From contig OZ253455.1 of assembly GCA_965261195.1 (NCBI GenBank), forward strand, positions 1,364,001 through 1,428,000: a stretch of DNA of 64,000 nt. The letters run 5' to 3'. Source of the DNA: Bin87 sp965261195 (GTDB lineage: Bacteria; Chloroflexota; Dehalococcoidia; Lucifugimonadales; UBA3495). The notes below the pieces were generated by a model that saw only the letters and a program-made list of their open reading frames with translations, was not told where the DNA came from and made no database searches. The translations under genes and the position numbers were made by a program. This document shows, piece after piece, positions 51,985 to 59,935 of the stretch (its first letter is position 1; the number at the start of each line of letters is the position of its first letter).

Positions 51985-52028
51985 CGCCCGACGGCGTTGG
52001 CGATGCTGTCCGGAGCGCCGAGAAAAAC

Positions 52029-52056
52029 GCGCCCTCCCATCTGTGTGGGAGGGCGC
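52029..52056. terminator. Hairpin between convergent LLM and ferredoxin genes
   Basis: GCGCCCTCCCA pairs perfectly with TGGGAGGGCGC across 6 bases; there is A-rich sequence on the left for leftward transcripts, and TTT only later on the right. Confidence 0.75.
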
Positions 52057-52079
52057 GCGTCGTTTAGTTGCGCTGAAGG

Positions 52080-52304
52080 TTACGGGAACAGTATCTCGCC
52101 GGTTTCCGCGTCTTCCACGGTGATCGCCGTTACGGGGCAGTTCTCGGCGGCTTCGAGGACGGTGTCTTCCGGGTCGCCAGCCGCGTCTTTGACGTAGGAT
52201 TGGCGGTCGTCGTTAAGGCCGAAGGTGTTGGGCGCAAAGGTCTCGCACATGGCGTTGCCCACGCACACGTTGTAATCTACGGTAATTTTGAGCTGTCGGG
52301 GCAT
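52080..52304 (-). CDS. Ferredoxin ([3Fe-4S] P450-partner type)
   Basis: 74 residues with Cys14, Cys20 (CVGNAMC) and Cys56 (ENCPVTAI). Only three cluster cysteines are present, as in the [3Fe-4S] ferredoxins that donate electrons to bacterial P450s. The gene is 71 bases downstream of a P450 gene on the same strand, which supports that role; the reductase is not in the window. GAGG precedes the ATG. Confidence 0.9.
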   Translation of the reverse strand: MPRQLKITVDYNVCVGNAMCETFAPNTFGLNDDRQSYVKDAAGDPEDTVLEAAENCPVTAITVEDAETGEILFP

Positions 52305-52374
52305 CAGTGTAACCTCCTCTTGTTACTGCTGGATGATAACGGGTTGGCCTGGAGAACAGTCTCGGCTGACATTG

Positions 52375-53604
52375 CTAGCGGGTGGCAACCGGCAGGTTTA
52401 GCAAGGTGCGCTGGCCCACGCTGGGCAAGTATTCCAGTTCGGCGGCATCGCATTCCAGTTGAAAACCCTCGTACCGACGCGCCAGTTCGGCGAAGGCTTC
52501 CTGTCCTTCCAGGCGGGCCAGCGTGGCGCCCAGGCAATGATGGACACCGCTGCCGAAGGATACGTGGGGATTGGGGTTGCGGCCAATATCCAGATCGTCG
52601 GGTTTCTCGAAGACCTCCGGATCCCGGTTGGCCGATGAGATGACCCAGCGGACCCGGTTATCTTTCCCCACGCGCTGCCCATCTCCCATGTCCACATCCT
52701 GAGTGGCAATCCGCTGGATGGATTTGAGGGGCGAATCGTAACGCAAAACCTCTTCCACCGCGTTGACCACGTGGGTGTCGGGGTCGGAGCGCAGCAGGTC
52801 AAACTGGTCGGCATTCTGCGCGAAGGCCAGCACGCCATTGGAGATCAGGTCGTTGGTAGTTTCGTGGCCGGCGACCAGCAGCAGCAGGGCATTGGCCAAC
52901 ACCTCATCGCGAGTGTAGGCGCCCATTATTTCACCCTTGCAAATGACCGACAGGAGGTCGTCGGCGGGGTCCCGCACTCGCTGGGCCACAATGGGAGCCA
53001 GGTAGTCGGTTACGGCCTGCACACCGGCGGCGAAATTGCGGATGCGATTGGGGTCATTGCCGTCAAAACCGCACATCTGGCTTGAAAGTTCCTTGACGAA
53101 CGCGCGGTCGCTCTCCGGTATGTCCATCAGGCCGGCGATAATGCTGTAAGTGAGCGGCGTGGCGAAATCGTGCATAACGTCCATGCGGCCCGCGCCCTGC
53201 AAATCGTCCAGCAAATCGCTGACGGTTTGACGCACCAGCGGACGCCAGGTTTCCATCGCCTTGGGCGTAAAGAAACCGTGCACCACCTTGCGCTTTTCCT
53301 TATGGGCGGCGCCGTCGTTCTGGGTGAAACGGGCGGCCAGCCACTGCCGCACGGCGCCAAACAGTTCCATGTCCTCTTCCGGAATGGACGGAGACGGCGG
53401 GGCGGTGTCGCGCCGCGCAACTTCGGAGGAAAAATATTCAGGGTGCCGGGCCGTCCACACCAGCCGTTCGTAGTTGGTCACCACCCACATCTGATACTGT
53501 TCGTTCCAGCGCACCGGCTGTTCGTCCCTCAGCGCACCAAAATAGGTGTAGGGGTCGCGAATGGCATCAGGCGCAAAGAGGTCGTCGTGGATGGAAGCAG
53601 GCAT
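52375..53604 (-). CDS. Cytochrome P450 (1)
   Basis: The ATG at 53604 gives 409 residues, a usual size for soluble bacterial P450s; earlier in-frame codons overlap the hicBA promoter region. Motifs: I-helix LLVAGHETTND with the acid-alcohol pair, K-helix EEVLR (E-x-x-R), and heme loop FGSGVHHCLG with the Cys ligand. It is a class I system driven by the ferredoxin immediately downstream. The substrate is unknown. It differs in sequence from the three P450s at 54342-58537. Confidence 0.93.
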   Translation of the reverse strand: MPASIHDDLFAPDAIRDPYTYFGALRDEQPVRWNEQYQMWVVTNYERLVWTARHPEYFSSEVARRDTAPPSPSIPEEDMELFGAVRQWLAARFTQNDGAAHKEKRKVVHGFFTPKAMETWRPLVRQTVSDLLDDLQGAGRMDVMHDFATPLTYSIIAGLMDIPESDRAFVKELSSQMCGFDGNDPNRIRNFAAGVQAVTDYLAPIVAQRVRDPADDLLSVICKGEIMGAYTRDEVLANALLLLVAGHETTNDLISNGVLAFAQNADQFDLLRSDPDTHVVNAVEEVLRYDSPLKSIQRIATQDVDMGDGQRVGKDNRVRWVISSANRDPEVFEKPDDLDIGRNPNPHVSFGSGVHHCLGATLARLEGQEAFAELARRYEGFQLECDAAELEYLPSVGQRTLLNLPVATR

Positions 53605-53658
53605 GAAATCCACCCCCTGGGCAGCGGGTCTAGTCGCCGTCAAACCTATCACAAGCGA

Positions 53659-53667
53659 TGCTATAAT
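53659..53667 (+). promoter_or_regulatory. Extended -10 promoter of hicBA
   Basis: TGCTATAAT is a perfect extended -10 box, 31 bases before GGGAGG of the hicB gene; the -35 region is poor. Confidence 0.65.
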
Positions 53668-53712
53668 TCAAACGGAGTGGTTTGTTAATCTGTATCAGGG
53701 AGGTACGCAACC

Positions 53713-54003
53713 ATGGCCAAAGTATCCATGCACATCACCGTCGAGACTGGGGACCGGGGAGACTGCTGGACGTGCTACGTCCCGGAGTTCGGGTTCACCG
53801 TGTATGGAGAATCCCCTGATGCCGCCCGGTCGGAAGTAGACAATGCTTTGACGGCCTTGATTGGGAGTTTTTTCCAGGACCGGGAAGCTATCCAACGGTT
53901 CTTGGAGAGCCGCAACGTAAAATACAGTGTCCAATCGGATTCTGACGCCGATCGTCGGAATCCCACAACGGAGATGAGCCACGCGGAAGTGCTCATTGCC
54001 TGA
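53713..54003 (+). CDS. hicB: HicB-like antitoxin
   Basis: 96 residues with the partial RNase H-like fold of HicB: MHITVETGDRGDCWTCYVPEFGFTVYGESPDAARSEVDNAL, where Y-V-P-E-F and G-E-S-P-D-A are typical. A short charged tail follows. GGGAGG stands 9 bases before the ATG. The toxin gene starts in the last 8 bases, an arrangement that couples translation. Antitoxins of this type bind HicA and often repress their own promoter. Confidence 0.7.
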   Translation: MAKVSMHITVETGDRGDCWTCYVPEFGFTVYGESPDAARSEVDNALTALIGSFFQDREAIQRFLESRNVKYSVQSDSDADRRNPTTEMSHAEVLIA

Positions 54004-54241
54004 AGATAAATGGCTCAGCCCTCAGGAAGTTGCTGGGATACTGGCCAGGTTGGGCATGAACGAAATATACAGTGCAGGGGGGCACGCTGTATATGCCAGC
54101 AGCCAAGACCGGCGCGTCGTAATCCACTTTACAGAACAGTGGGACATCGCTTTCGGTGAAGTGGTCCGCCACTTGGAGGCCATCAGTTTTAGTCGAACCG
54201 AAGTTGAGGCGGCATTAGAATCCCTATACACTGACCACTAG
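53996..54241 (+). CDS. hicA: HicA-like mRNA interferase toxin
   Basis: 81 residues from a TTG overlapping the antitoxin end by 8 bases. LSPQEVAGILARLGMNEIYSAGGHAVYAS has the dsRBD-like fold and the conserved Gly-Gly-His of HicA, the His being the catalytic residue. VVIHFTEQWDIAFGEVVRHLEAISFSRTEVEAAL matches the family's last helix. It probably cleaves mRNA when free of HicB. The antitoxin-first order is a known variant. Confidence 0.7.
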   Translation: MPEDKWLSPQEVAGILARLGMNEIYSAGGHAVYASSQDRRVVIHFTEQWDIAFGEVVRHLEAISFSRTEVEAALESLYTDH

Positions 54242-54341
54242 CCCGAAAACACACCCAATTAAATGCCGGCAACCGCACCGTGTCAAGATTAAGGTGCGGC
54301 TGCCGTTTTGTTCGCGTAAAGCCCGGCGCAATGACCGGCAA

Positions 54342-55604
54342 TTATTTCGCGCTGGTTACCTTTACGGGGAGGCTTTCCACCGCACGGAAGGTCAGCACGT
54401 GGTCGTATTCCACGTCCTTGACCGGGATTTCGAGTTCCATCGTGTCGAACCGGTTGGCGAGGTTGCGGAAAATTTCCTGACCTTCCAGGCGAGCCAGCGT
54501 GGCGCCCAAGCAATGATGGACTCCACTTCCGAAAGCGACGTGCTGGTTCGGGTAGCGTTCAATGTCGAAGTCATCGGCCCGGTCGAACACTTTGGGGTCG
54601 CGATTGGCGCCGGGGATGAACCACCGAACCCGGTCATTCTTGTGAATGGTCTGCCCATCGAGCTCAATGTCATCCATGGCTATGCGCTGAATGGACCGGA
54701 CGGGCGAGTCGTAGCGGAGGGCTTCTTCGGTGGCGCGCACCGTCTTGCCTTCCGGATCCGACTTGAGGATTGCCCACTGGTCGGGATGCTGGGTGAAGGC
54801 GAGGGTGCCGTTGCAGATCAGGTTGATGGTGGTTTCGTGGCCGGCGGACAGCAGCAGCATCACGTTGTTGACCGTCATATCGCGGTTGAAGATGCCCTGC
54901 CGCTCACCCTCGGCAACCACGGAAATCAGGTCGTCCCGGGGGCTGTCCACGCGCTCGGCAACCAGGGGACTTAGATAGTCTTGCAGGTTCTGCACCGCCT
55001 TGGTCAGGGGGCGAATGCGGTCGGGTCCCTCGCGGTTCAGGAACCGCAAGTCTTTGGCCAACTCGCGCAGGATGGGCCGGTCACTGTCCGGGATGCCCAG
55101 CATCCGGGCAATTACCAGCAAGGGCAACGGTGTGGCCAAATCGGCCATCACGTTCATGCGGCCCTTCTCTTCTACGGCATCCAGCAGCTCGTCAATGGCG
55201 GATTGAACCAGGGGCCGCCACATCTCCATGGACTTTGGCGTGAAGTACCCGTGCATCACCCGGCGCATATCCACGTGGTCAGGCCCGGAGACTCCGGGGT
55301 TGTAGCGTTTCTGGTCGTGCTGTATAAATCGGGAGACCTGCCACTTCTTGATGAAGTTGTACAATTCCATGTCGTCTTCATCAATGGGCGGGTTGGGCGC
55401 ACGGGTGTCGCGGGCGTACACGCTGGAGGAGAAGGCCTCCGGGTGCCGGGTTACCCAGACCAGATGCTCCCACGAGGTAATCATCCATACCTCGAGTTCT
55501 TCGTTGTAGTAAACCGGTTGGTGTTCCCGCAGCCGATTGTAGAAATCGTAGGGTTGGTAAATGGCCTCCATTGAGAAGGGGTTGTCGTTAATGGTGCTGA
55601 CCAT
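54342..55604 (-). CDS. Cytochrome P450 (2)
   Basis: 420 residues, with I-helix LLLSAGHETTINLI, E-x-x-R in EEALR, and heme loop FGSGVHHCLG. It is identical at most positions to the next P450 upstream (55840-57102), including the N-terminus MVSTINDNPFS, so the pair is a tandem duplication. GGAGG precedes the ATG by 8 bases. No membrane segment is present. It presumably shares the ferredoxin at 52080. The substrate is unknown. Confidence 0.93.
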   Translation of the reverse strand: MVSTINDNPFSMEAIYQPYDFYNRLREHQPVYYNEELEVWMITSWEHLVWVTRHPEAFSSSVYARDTRAPNPPIDEDDMELYNFIKKWQVSRFIQHDQKRYNPGVSGPDHVDMRRVMHGYFTPKSMEMWRPLVQSAIDELLDAVEEKGRMNVMADLATPLPLLVIARMLGIPDSDRPILRELAKDLRFLNREGPDRIRPLTKAVQNLQDYLSPLVAERVDSPRDDLISVVAEGERQGIFNRDMTVNNVMLLLSAGHETTINLICNGTLAFTQHPDQWAILKSDPEGKTVRATEEALRYDSPVRSIQRIAMDDIELDGQTIHKNDRVRWFIPGANRDPKVFDRADDFDIERYPNQHVAFGSGVHHCLGATLARLEGQEIFRNLANRFDTMELEIPVKDVEYDHVLTFRAVESLPVKVTSAK

Positions 55605-55753
55605 GAGTGCAACCTCCGGTTGAGGATGAGCGGCCTGTTTTGCTCAGCCGGCAATAGACCGTTTCGGATAGGCCGATTATAACTGATTTTCGCGCGATGT
55701 GCGGCTGTTTTCGCCGGTATTATCTACGCTGTGCAAGTGACCCGCCACAATAG

Positions 55754-55810
55754 CATACGGTCGCACCATGCAACTGGCACGGGGCGACCGTATGAATCCA
55801 TCGTATGGAT
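55754..55810. promoter_or_regulatory. Nested inverted repeats between two P450 genes
   Basis: CATACGGTCGC (55754-55764) and GCGACCGTATG (55784-55794) form a perfect 11-bp inverted repeat. ATCCATCGTATGGAT (55796-55810) is a second palindrome directly beside it. It may be an operator or a terminator lacking a T run, in the 235-base gap between paralogous P450 genes. Confidence 0.45.
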
Positions 55811-55839
55811 GTGGGGGAGTGACGGGATCGGCAATCGTT

Positions 55840-57102
55840 CTATCGGGCGCTGGTTACTGTCACCGGCAAACTCTCCACGGCGCGCAGCCCGATCAACTGG
55901 TCGTATTCCACCTGCTCCACCGGAATCTCAAGCTCCAGGCTTTCGAACCGGTTGGCGAGGTTTCGGAATATCTCCTGACCTTCGAGTCGCGCCAACGTGG
56001 CCCCCAGGCAATGGTGAACGCCGCTGCCGAAGGCTACGTGCTGGTTGGGATACCGGTCGATGTCAAAATCGTCGGCCCGGTCAAACACTTTGGGATCGCG
56101 GTTGGCGCCCGAAATGAACCAGCGCACTCGGTCGTCCTTGCGCACGGTCTGTCCGGCTATTTCGATGTCGTCCAGGGCGATGCGCTGGATGGACTTGACC
56201 GGTGAGTCGTAGCGCAGGGCTTCTTCAGTGGCGCGCACGGTCTTGCCGTCCGGGTCCGTTCTGAGGGCGGCCCACTGGTCGGGGTGCTGAGTGAAGGCCA
56301 GGGTGCCGTTGCAAATCAGGTTGATGGTGGTCTCGTGGCCCGCCGACAGCAGGAGCATCACGTTGTTTACCACCTGGTCGCGGGTGAAGATACCCTGACG
56401 CTCGCCTTCCGCAACCACGGAAATCAGGTCGTCTTTGGGCGCGGCCACCCGCTCGGCGACCAGCGGCCCCAGGTAGTCTTGCAGGTTCTGCACCGACTGC
56501 GAAAGGGGACCCATGCGGTCGGGTCCGGTGCGGTTGAGGTGGCGCAGGTCTTTGGCCAAAACTCGCATCACGGGTCGGTCGCTGTCCGGGATACCCAGCA
56601 TCCGCGCGATTACCAGGAGCGGCAGCGGGGTCGCCAGGTCGGCCATCACGTCCATGCGGCCCTTTTCTGCAACGGCGTCCAGCAACTCGTCGATGGCGGA
56701 CTGCACCAGCGGGCGCCACATCTCCATGGACTTGGGCGTGAAGTAGCCGTGCATCACCCGGCGCATATCAATGTGGTCGGGGCCGGAGACTTCCGGGTTG
56801 TAGCGTTTCTGGTCTTGCTGAATGAAACGGGAAACCTGCCAATTTTTGATGTAATTGTAGATTTCCATGTCGTCTTCGTCGATTGGCGGATTCGGTGGGC
56901 GCACGTCCCGGGCGAATACGCTGGAGGAAAATACCTCGGGATGGCGGGTTACCCAGACCAGATGCTCCCAGGAGGTGACCATCCACACTTGGTATTGCTC
57001 GTTGTAATGCACCGGTTCCCATTGCCTGAGCCGGCTGTAGAAATCGTAGGGTTGGTACATCGCCTCCAGAGAGAAGGGATTGTCGTTGATGGTGCTGACC
57101 AT
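55840..57102 (-). CDS. Cytochrome P450 (3)
   Basis: 420 residues, paralogue of P450 (2): same length, same N-terminus (MVSTINDNPFSLEAMYQPYDFY), I-helix LLLSAGHETTINLI, EEALR, FGSGVHHCLG. Differences cluster in the first 60 residues and around the region 185-240 that shapes the substrate pocket in bacterial P450s, so the two may have divergent substrates. GGAGG precedes the ATG. Confidence 0.93.
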   Translation of the reverse strand: MVSTINDNPFSLEAMYQPYDFYSRLRQWEPVHYNEQYQVWMVTSWEHLVWVTRHPEVFSSSVFARDVRPPNPPIDEDDMEIYNYIKNWQVSRFIQQDQKRYNPEVSGPDHIDMRRVMHGYFTPKSMEMWRPLVQSAIDELLDAVAEKGRMDVMADLATPLPLLVIARMLGIPDSDRPVMRVLAKDLRHLNRTGPDRMGPLSQSVQNLQDYLGPLVAERVAAPKDDLISVVAEGERQGIFTRDQVVNNVMLLLSAGHETTINLICNGTLAFTQHPDQWAALRTDPDGKTVRATEEALRYDSPVKSIQRIALDDIEIAGQTVRKDDRVRWFISGANRDPKVFDRADDFDIDRYPNQHVAFGSGVHHCLGATLARLEGQEIFRNLANRFESLELEIPVEQVEYDQLIGLRAVESLPVTVTSAR

Positions 57103-57286
57103 TTTGCGACCTCCGGTTGCAATTGAGCGGGATTGCGGTTCAGCGAGTGCTGACCAGCCTAGTTTGGCCGATTATAACCGACCGGGGAACGTGTCGCAAC
57201 GATTTACGATACGTGAATGCCCGGAGTGCGACGCTTTCTAGCGGCACTCCGGGCACTCATACACGTGCGCGATTTTGCGTTGCTGC

Positions 57287-58537
57287 TTACGACAGATTCA
57301 GCGGCAGCCGCTCCAGCGTGCGGAACGTGATGCTGGACGTGTAAGTCAGGTCGGCCGGGTTGCAGTCCATATTGATGTTCGGGAACCGCTGGGCCAGGGA
57401 CCTGAAGGCTTCCTGTCCTTCGAGACGCGCTAGCGTGGCGCCCAGACAGTGGTGGATTCCGCTGCCAAAGGCCACGTGAGGGTTCGGATACCGTTCGATG
57501 TCAAAGTCGTCCGGCCGGTCGAACACTTCGGGATCCCGGTTGGCGCTGGTGACGAACCACCGCATCCGTTCGTCCTTGTTGATCTGCTTGCCGCCCAGCT
57601 CCAGGTTATCACCGGCGATACGGGTGATGGACTTGACGGGCGGGTCGTACCGAAGGCATTCCTCGGTAGCGCGGATCATGCGGGCGTCCGGGTCGGACTT
57701 GAACAGTTCCCACTGGTCGGGGTGGGTCATGAAAGCCCGGGTGCCGTTGCAGATCAGGTTGATGGTGGTTTCGTGTCCGGCGAGCAGCAGGAGGATGGAG
57801 TTGGCTACCACCTGCTCCTGGGACATTACGCCGACGCGGTAGGCGTCAGTCATGCGGTCGAGCAAGTCGCCGTTGGGGTTCTTGACGCGCTCAGCGACCA
57901 TGGGGGCCAAGTATTCCTGCAATCCCATGATGCCTTCAGTCAAGGGCTGCATCCGGTCGTTGTTGCCGCGACCGATGAACAGCAGTTTCTCGGCCAGAGA
58001 GCGGATGAACTGCCGGTCGGTGGTGTCGATGCCCATCATGGCGGCAATGACCAGCAGCGGCAACGGAGTGGCGTAGTCGCGCATCACGTCCATGCTGCCG
58101 CGGTCTTCCGCTTCGTCAAGCAGCTGGTTGATGGCCGACTGCACCAGTGGGCGCCAGAGTTCCATGGCCTTCGGAGTGAAGTAGCCGTGGATGACCTTGC
58201 GCATATCAGTATGGTCGGGCCCGTCGTGGATTGTCACTTCCTTGCGGTCGTGCTGAATGAACCACTGGGAGAAGAACTCTTTGACGTACTCGTAGAGCCC
58301 CATGTCGGACTCGTCGATGTCAGGGTACGGGGGCAGCGGGTCGCGGTGGAATACTTCAGAGGAGAAGAATTCCGGATGGCGCGTAACCCAGACCAGGTCC
58401 TTGTACTTGGAAATTACCCATAGCTTGTAGGGATCATTCCAATGCACCGGGTCCTGTTCCCGCATACGCCCGAAATACGTGTAAGGATCTTGCACGACCT
58501 CAGGAGAAAACAGGTCTTCGTTGAAAGTGGTAACCAT
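57287..58537 (-). CDS. Cytochrome P450 (4)
   Basis: The ATG at 58537 is chosen for GGGAGGG 8 bases upstream; it gives 416 residues. I-helix LLLAGHETTINLI, ATEECLRYDP (E-x-x-R), heme loop FGSGIHHCLG. It belongs to the same subfamily as P450 (2) and (3) but is more distant. It is the first gene of the leftward P450 series, with 184- and 235-base gaps that suggest separate promoters. Confidence 0.93.
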   Translation of the reverse strand: MVTTFNEDLFSPEVVQDPYTYFGRMREQDPVHWNDPYKLWVISKYKDLVWVTRHPEFFSSEVFHRDPLPPYPDIDESDMGLYEYVKEFFSQWFIQHDRKEVTIHDGPDHTDMRKVIHGYFTPKAMELWRPLVQSAINQLLDEAEDRGSMDVMRDYATPLPLLVIAAMMGIDTTDRQFIRSLAEKLLFIGRGNNDRMQPLTEGIMGLQEYLAPMVAERVKNPNGDLLDRMTDAYRVGVMSQEQVVANSILLLLAGHETTINLICNGTRAFMTHPDQWELFKSDPDARMIRATEECLRYDPPVKSITRIAGDNLELGGKQINKDERMRWFVTSANRDPEVFDRPDDFDIERYPNPHVAFGSGIHHCLGATLARLEGQEAFRSLAQRFPNINMDCNPADLTYTSSITFRTLERLPLNLS

Positions 58538-58864
58538 AAACGTCCCTCCCGCAAAAATCACGGCAGTTTGTGTAGCCGTCTACGGTTGCCGACGGCTTTG
58601 CTATCTTGTTAGCCGCATTGTAACAATGGGGCAATGCAAGGTCAATAACATCCAGGTGCGCGTTATAGTCGTAGTTAGCCGGTCTGACCCGGTGTGGCGG
58701 CGGATTCCATCAGGCAGCGTCGCAAATCGAGCGGCGACGTTCGGAATCGCCGCATCGGGCTGGCCGGCGGTGGGTTGGGTTGGGTCAGTGGTTGGAAGCC
58801 GGCTGAATCTGTGATACAGTCACCCGTGTAGAATTCCTTAAGCACCATTTCGGAGGATTATCTG
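58538..58864. other. Gap between P450 (4) and the SelW-like gene
   Basis: About 327 bases. No gene is supported; an open frame at 58521-58814 has no site and no familiar motif. Promoters of both divergent genes should lie here. Confidence 0.4.
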
Positions 58865-59149
58865 ATGGAAGGAAAAGTACAGGTTGAGATAACCTACTGC
58901 GTCCCTTGACAGCACCATGCTACCGCCACGTGGATGGCGAACGAGTTTTTCCGGGCATACGGTGGTGACGTGTCGATCACGATCTCACCGCGCGGTCAGG
59001 GCATCATGGAAGTGTTCATGGACGGCGAGAAAATCTTCGACAAGAAGGCCGAGGGCATTTACCCCGAGCTAGGTCGCGTCCGCAAGATGAAGGAACTCAT
59101 TACTGCCAGGATTGCGAGAGCCGAGATGGCAATCGCTGCCGATAACTAA
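58865..59149 (+). CDS. SelW/Rdx-family selenoprotein (Sec15, TGA read through)
   Basis: An ATG at 58865 with CGGAGGA 8 bases upstream starts a frame with TGA at 58907-58909 that continues to TAA at 59147. Reading TGA as selenocysteine gives VQVEITYCVPUQHHATATWM, with the C-x-x-U redox motif of the SelW/SelT/SelH (Rdx) thioredoxin-like family after the first strand. The remainder (GIMEVFMDGEKIFDKKAEGIYPE) matches the family's second half, and 94 residues is the usual size. A start at 58934 would delete the active site. It probably acts as a cytoplasmic thiol/selenol oxidoreductase. Confidence 0.9.
58924..58939 (+). promoter_or_regulatory. Candidate SECIS element of the SelW-like gene
   Basis: CGCCA (58924-58928) pairs with TGGCG (58935-58939) across the loop CGTGGA, with G at the second loop position and 19 bases between TGA and loop. 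Both fit the general bacterial SECIS pattern. The stem is short. Confidence 0.6.
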
Positions 59150-59176
59150 CCGAACTCGGCGTACCGCAGAAAATGG

Positions 59177-59206
59177 CCGCCGCTCCAACCCGGAGCGGCG
59201 GTTTTT
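59177..59206. terminator. Rho-independent terminator after the SelW-like gene
   Basis: CCGCCGCTCC pairs with GGAGCGGCGG across AACCC, followed by TTTTT; convergent with tmk. Confidence 0.92.
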
Positions 59207-59239
59207 GCATTGATACGACGCCGGTCTGATTGTGCTGGT

Positions 59240-59899
59240 TTATTCCGGCGACGAATGCAACCCCAGCTTCGTCGCAACCGCACACCAGACCTGCGCCGCC
59301 ACTGTCTCTATCGACTGGTTGGCCTCCACCAACACCCAGCAGCCCGGGTTTGCGGCAGCCTGCTGTTGGAATCCGTAACGGACTTTGTGGTGAAAGTCGG
59401 GTTGCTGGTCTTCAAATCGGTCGGATTCCTCCCCGTACTGGAGTCCGAGTTCCAGTTGCCGGCCGTGTACTCTGCCCAGCCCGATCCACGGGTCGATGTC
59501 CAGCAGAACGGTTAAGTCCGGGAACCTGCCGCCGGTGGCCACGTCGTTCAGCCACTCGATGCGCCCCAGGTCGAGGCCCCGGCCGTAACCCTGGTATGCG
59601 ATTGTTGAACCGGCAAACCGATCGGCTATCACCACCGCGCCCGTTGCGAGCTGCGGTTCAATCACCTCACGCATCAGCTCGGCGCGCGACGCTTCGAACA
59701 GGAACAGCTCGGCCAGTGGCGACAACGGTTGCTCGTTGACCAGATATTGGCGCAGGTAATTGCCCAGCGTCGTGGAACCCGGTTCACGCACCGACACCGT
59801 GGCATATCCCCGTTGGCACAGCGCCGTTTCCAGCAAACCGGCTTGGGTGGTTTTGCCGGCGCCGTCTCCGCCCTCAAAGGCTATGAACAGGCTGGGCAT
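59240..59899 (-). CDS. tmk: Thymidylate kinase
   Basis: 219 residues: P-loop FEGGDGAGKTTQ (residues 8-19), REPGSTTLGNYLR with the DRE-like Arg, ADRFAGSTIAYQGYGRGLD (the D-R-[FY]-x-x-S block), and VLLDIDPWIGLGR. It phosphorylates dTMP to dTDP. It sits 36 bases after the R3H ATPase gene on the same strand, probably the same operon. The lid region has QLELGLQYGEESDRFE. Confidence 0.95.
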   Translation of the reverse strand: MPSLFIAFEGGDGAGKTTQAGLLETALCQRGYATVSVREPGSTTLGNYLRQYLVNEQPLSPLAELFLFEASRAELMREVIEPQLATGAVVIADRFAGSTIAYQGYGRGLDLGRIEWLNDVATGGRFPDLTVLLDIDPWIGLGRVHGRQLELGLQYGEESDRFEDQQPDFHHKVRYGFQQQAAANPGCWVLVEANQSIETVAAQVWCAVATKLGLHSSPE

Positions 59900-59935
59900 G
59901 GGGATACGCCAGCACAGGCCGCGGGAACCGGCCCG

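Noticed and set aside
55754..55810. Treating the palindromes as a rho-independent terminator
   Set aside because: The loop is long and no T tract follows on either strand, so they are listed only as a possible regulatory site.
58521..58814. 97-residue rightward open frame before the SelW-like gene
   Set aside because: It starts inside the P450 leader, has no ribosome site and shows no family motif.
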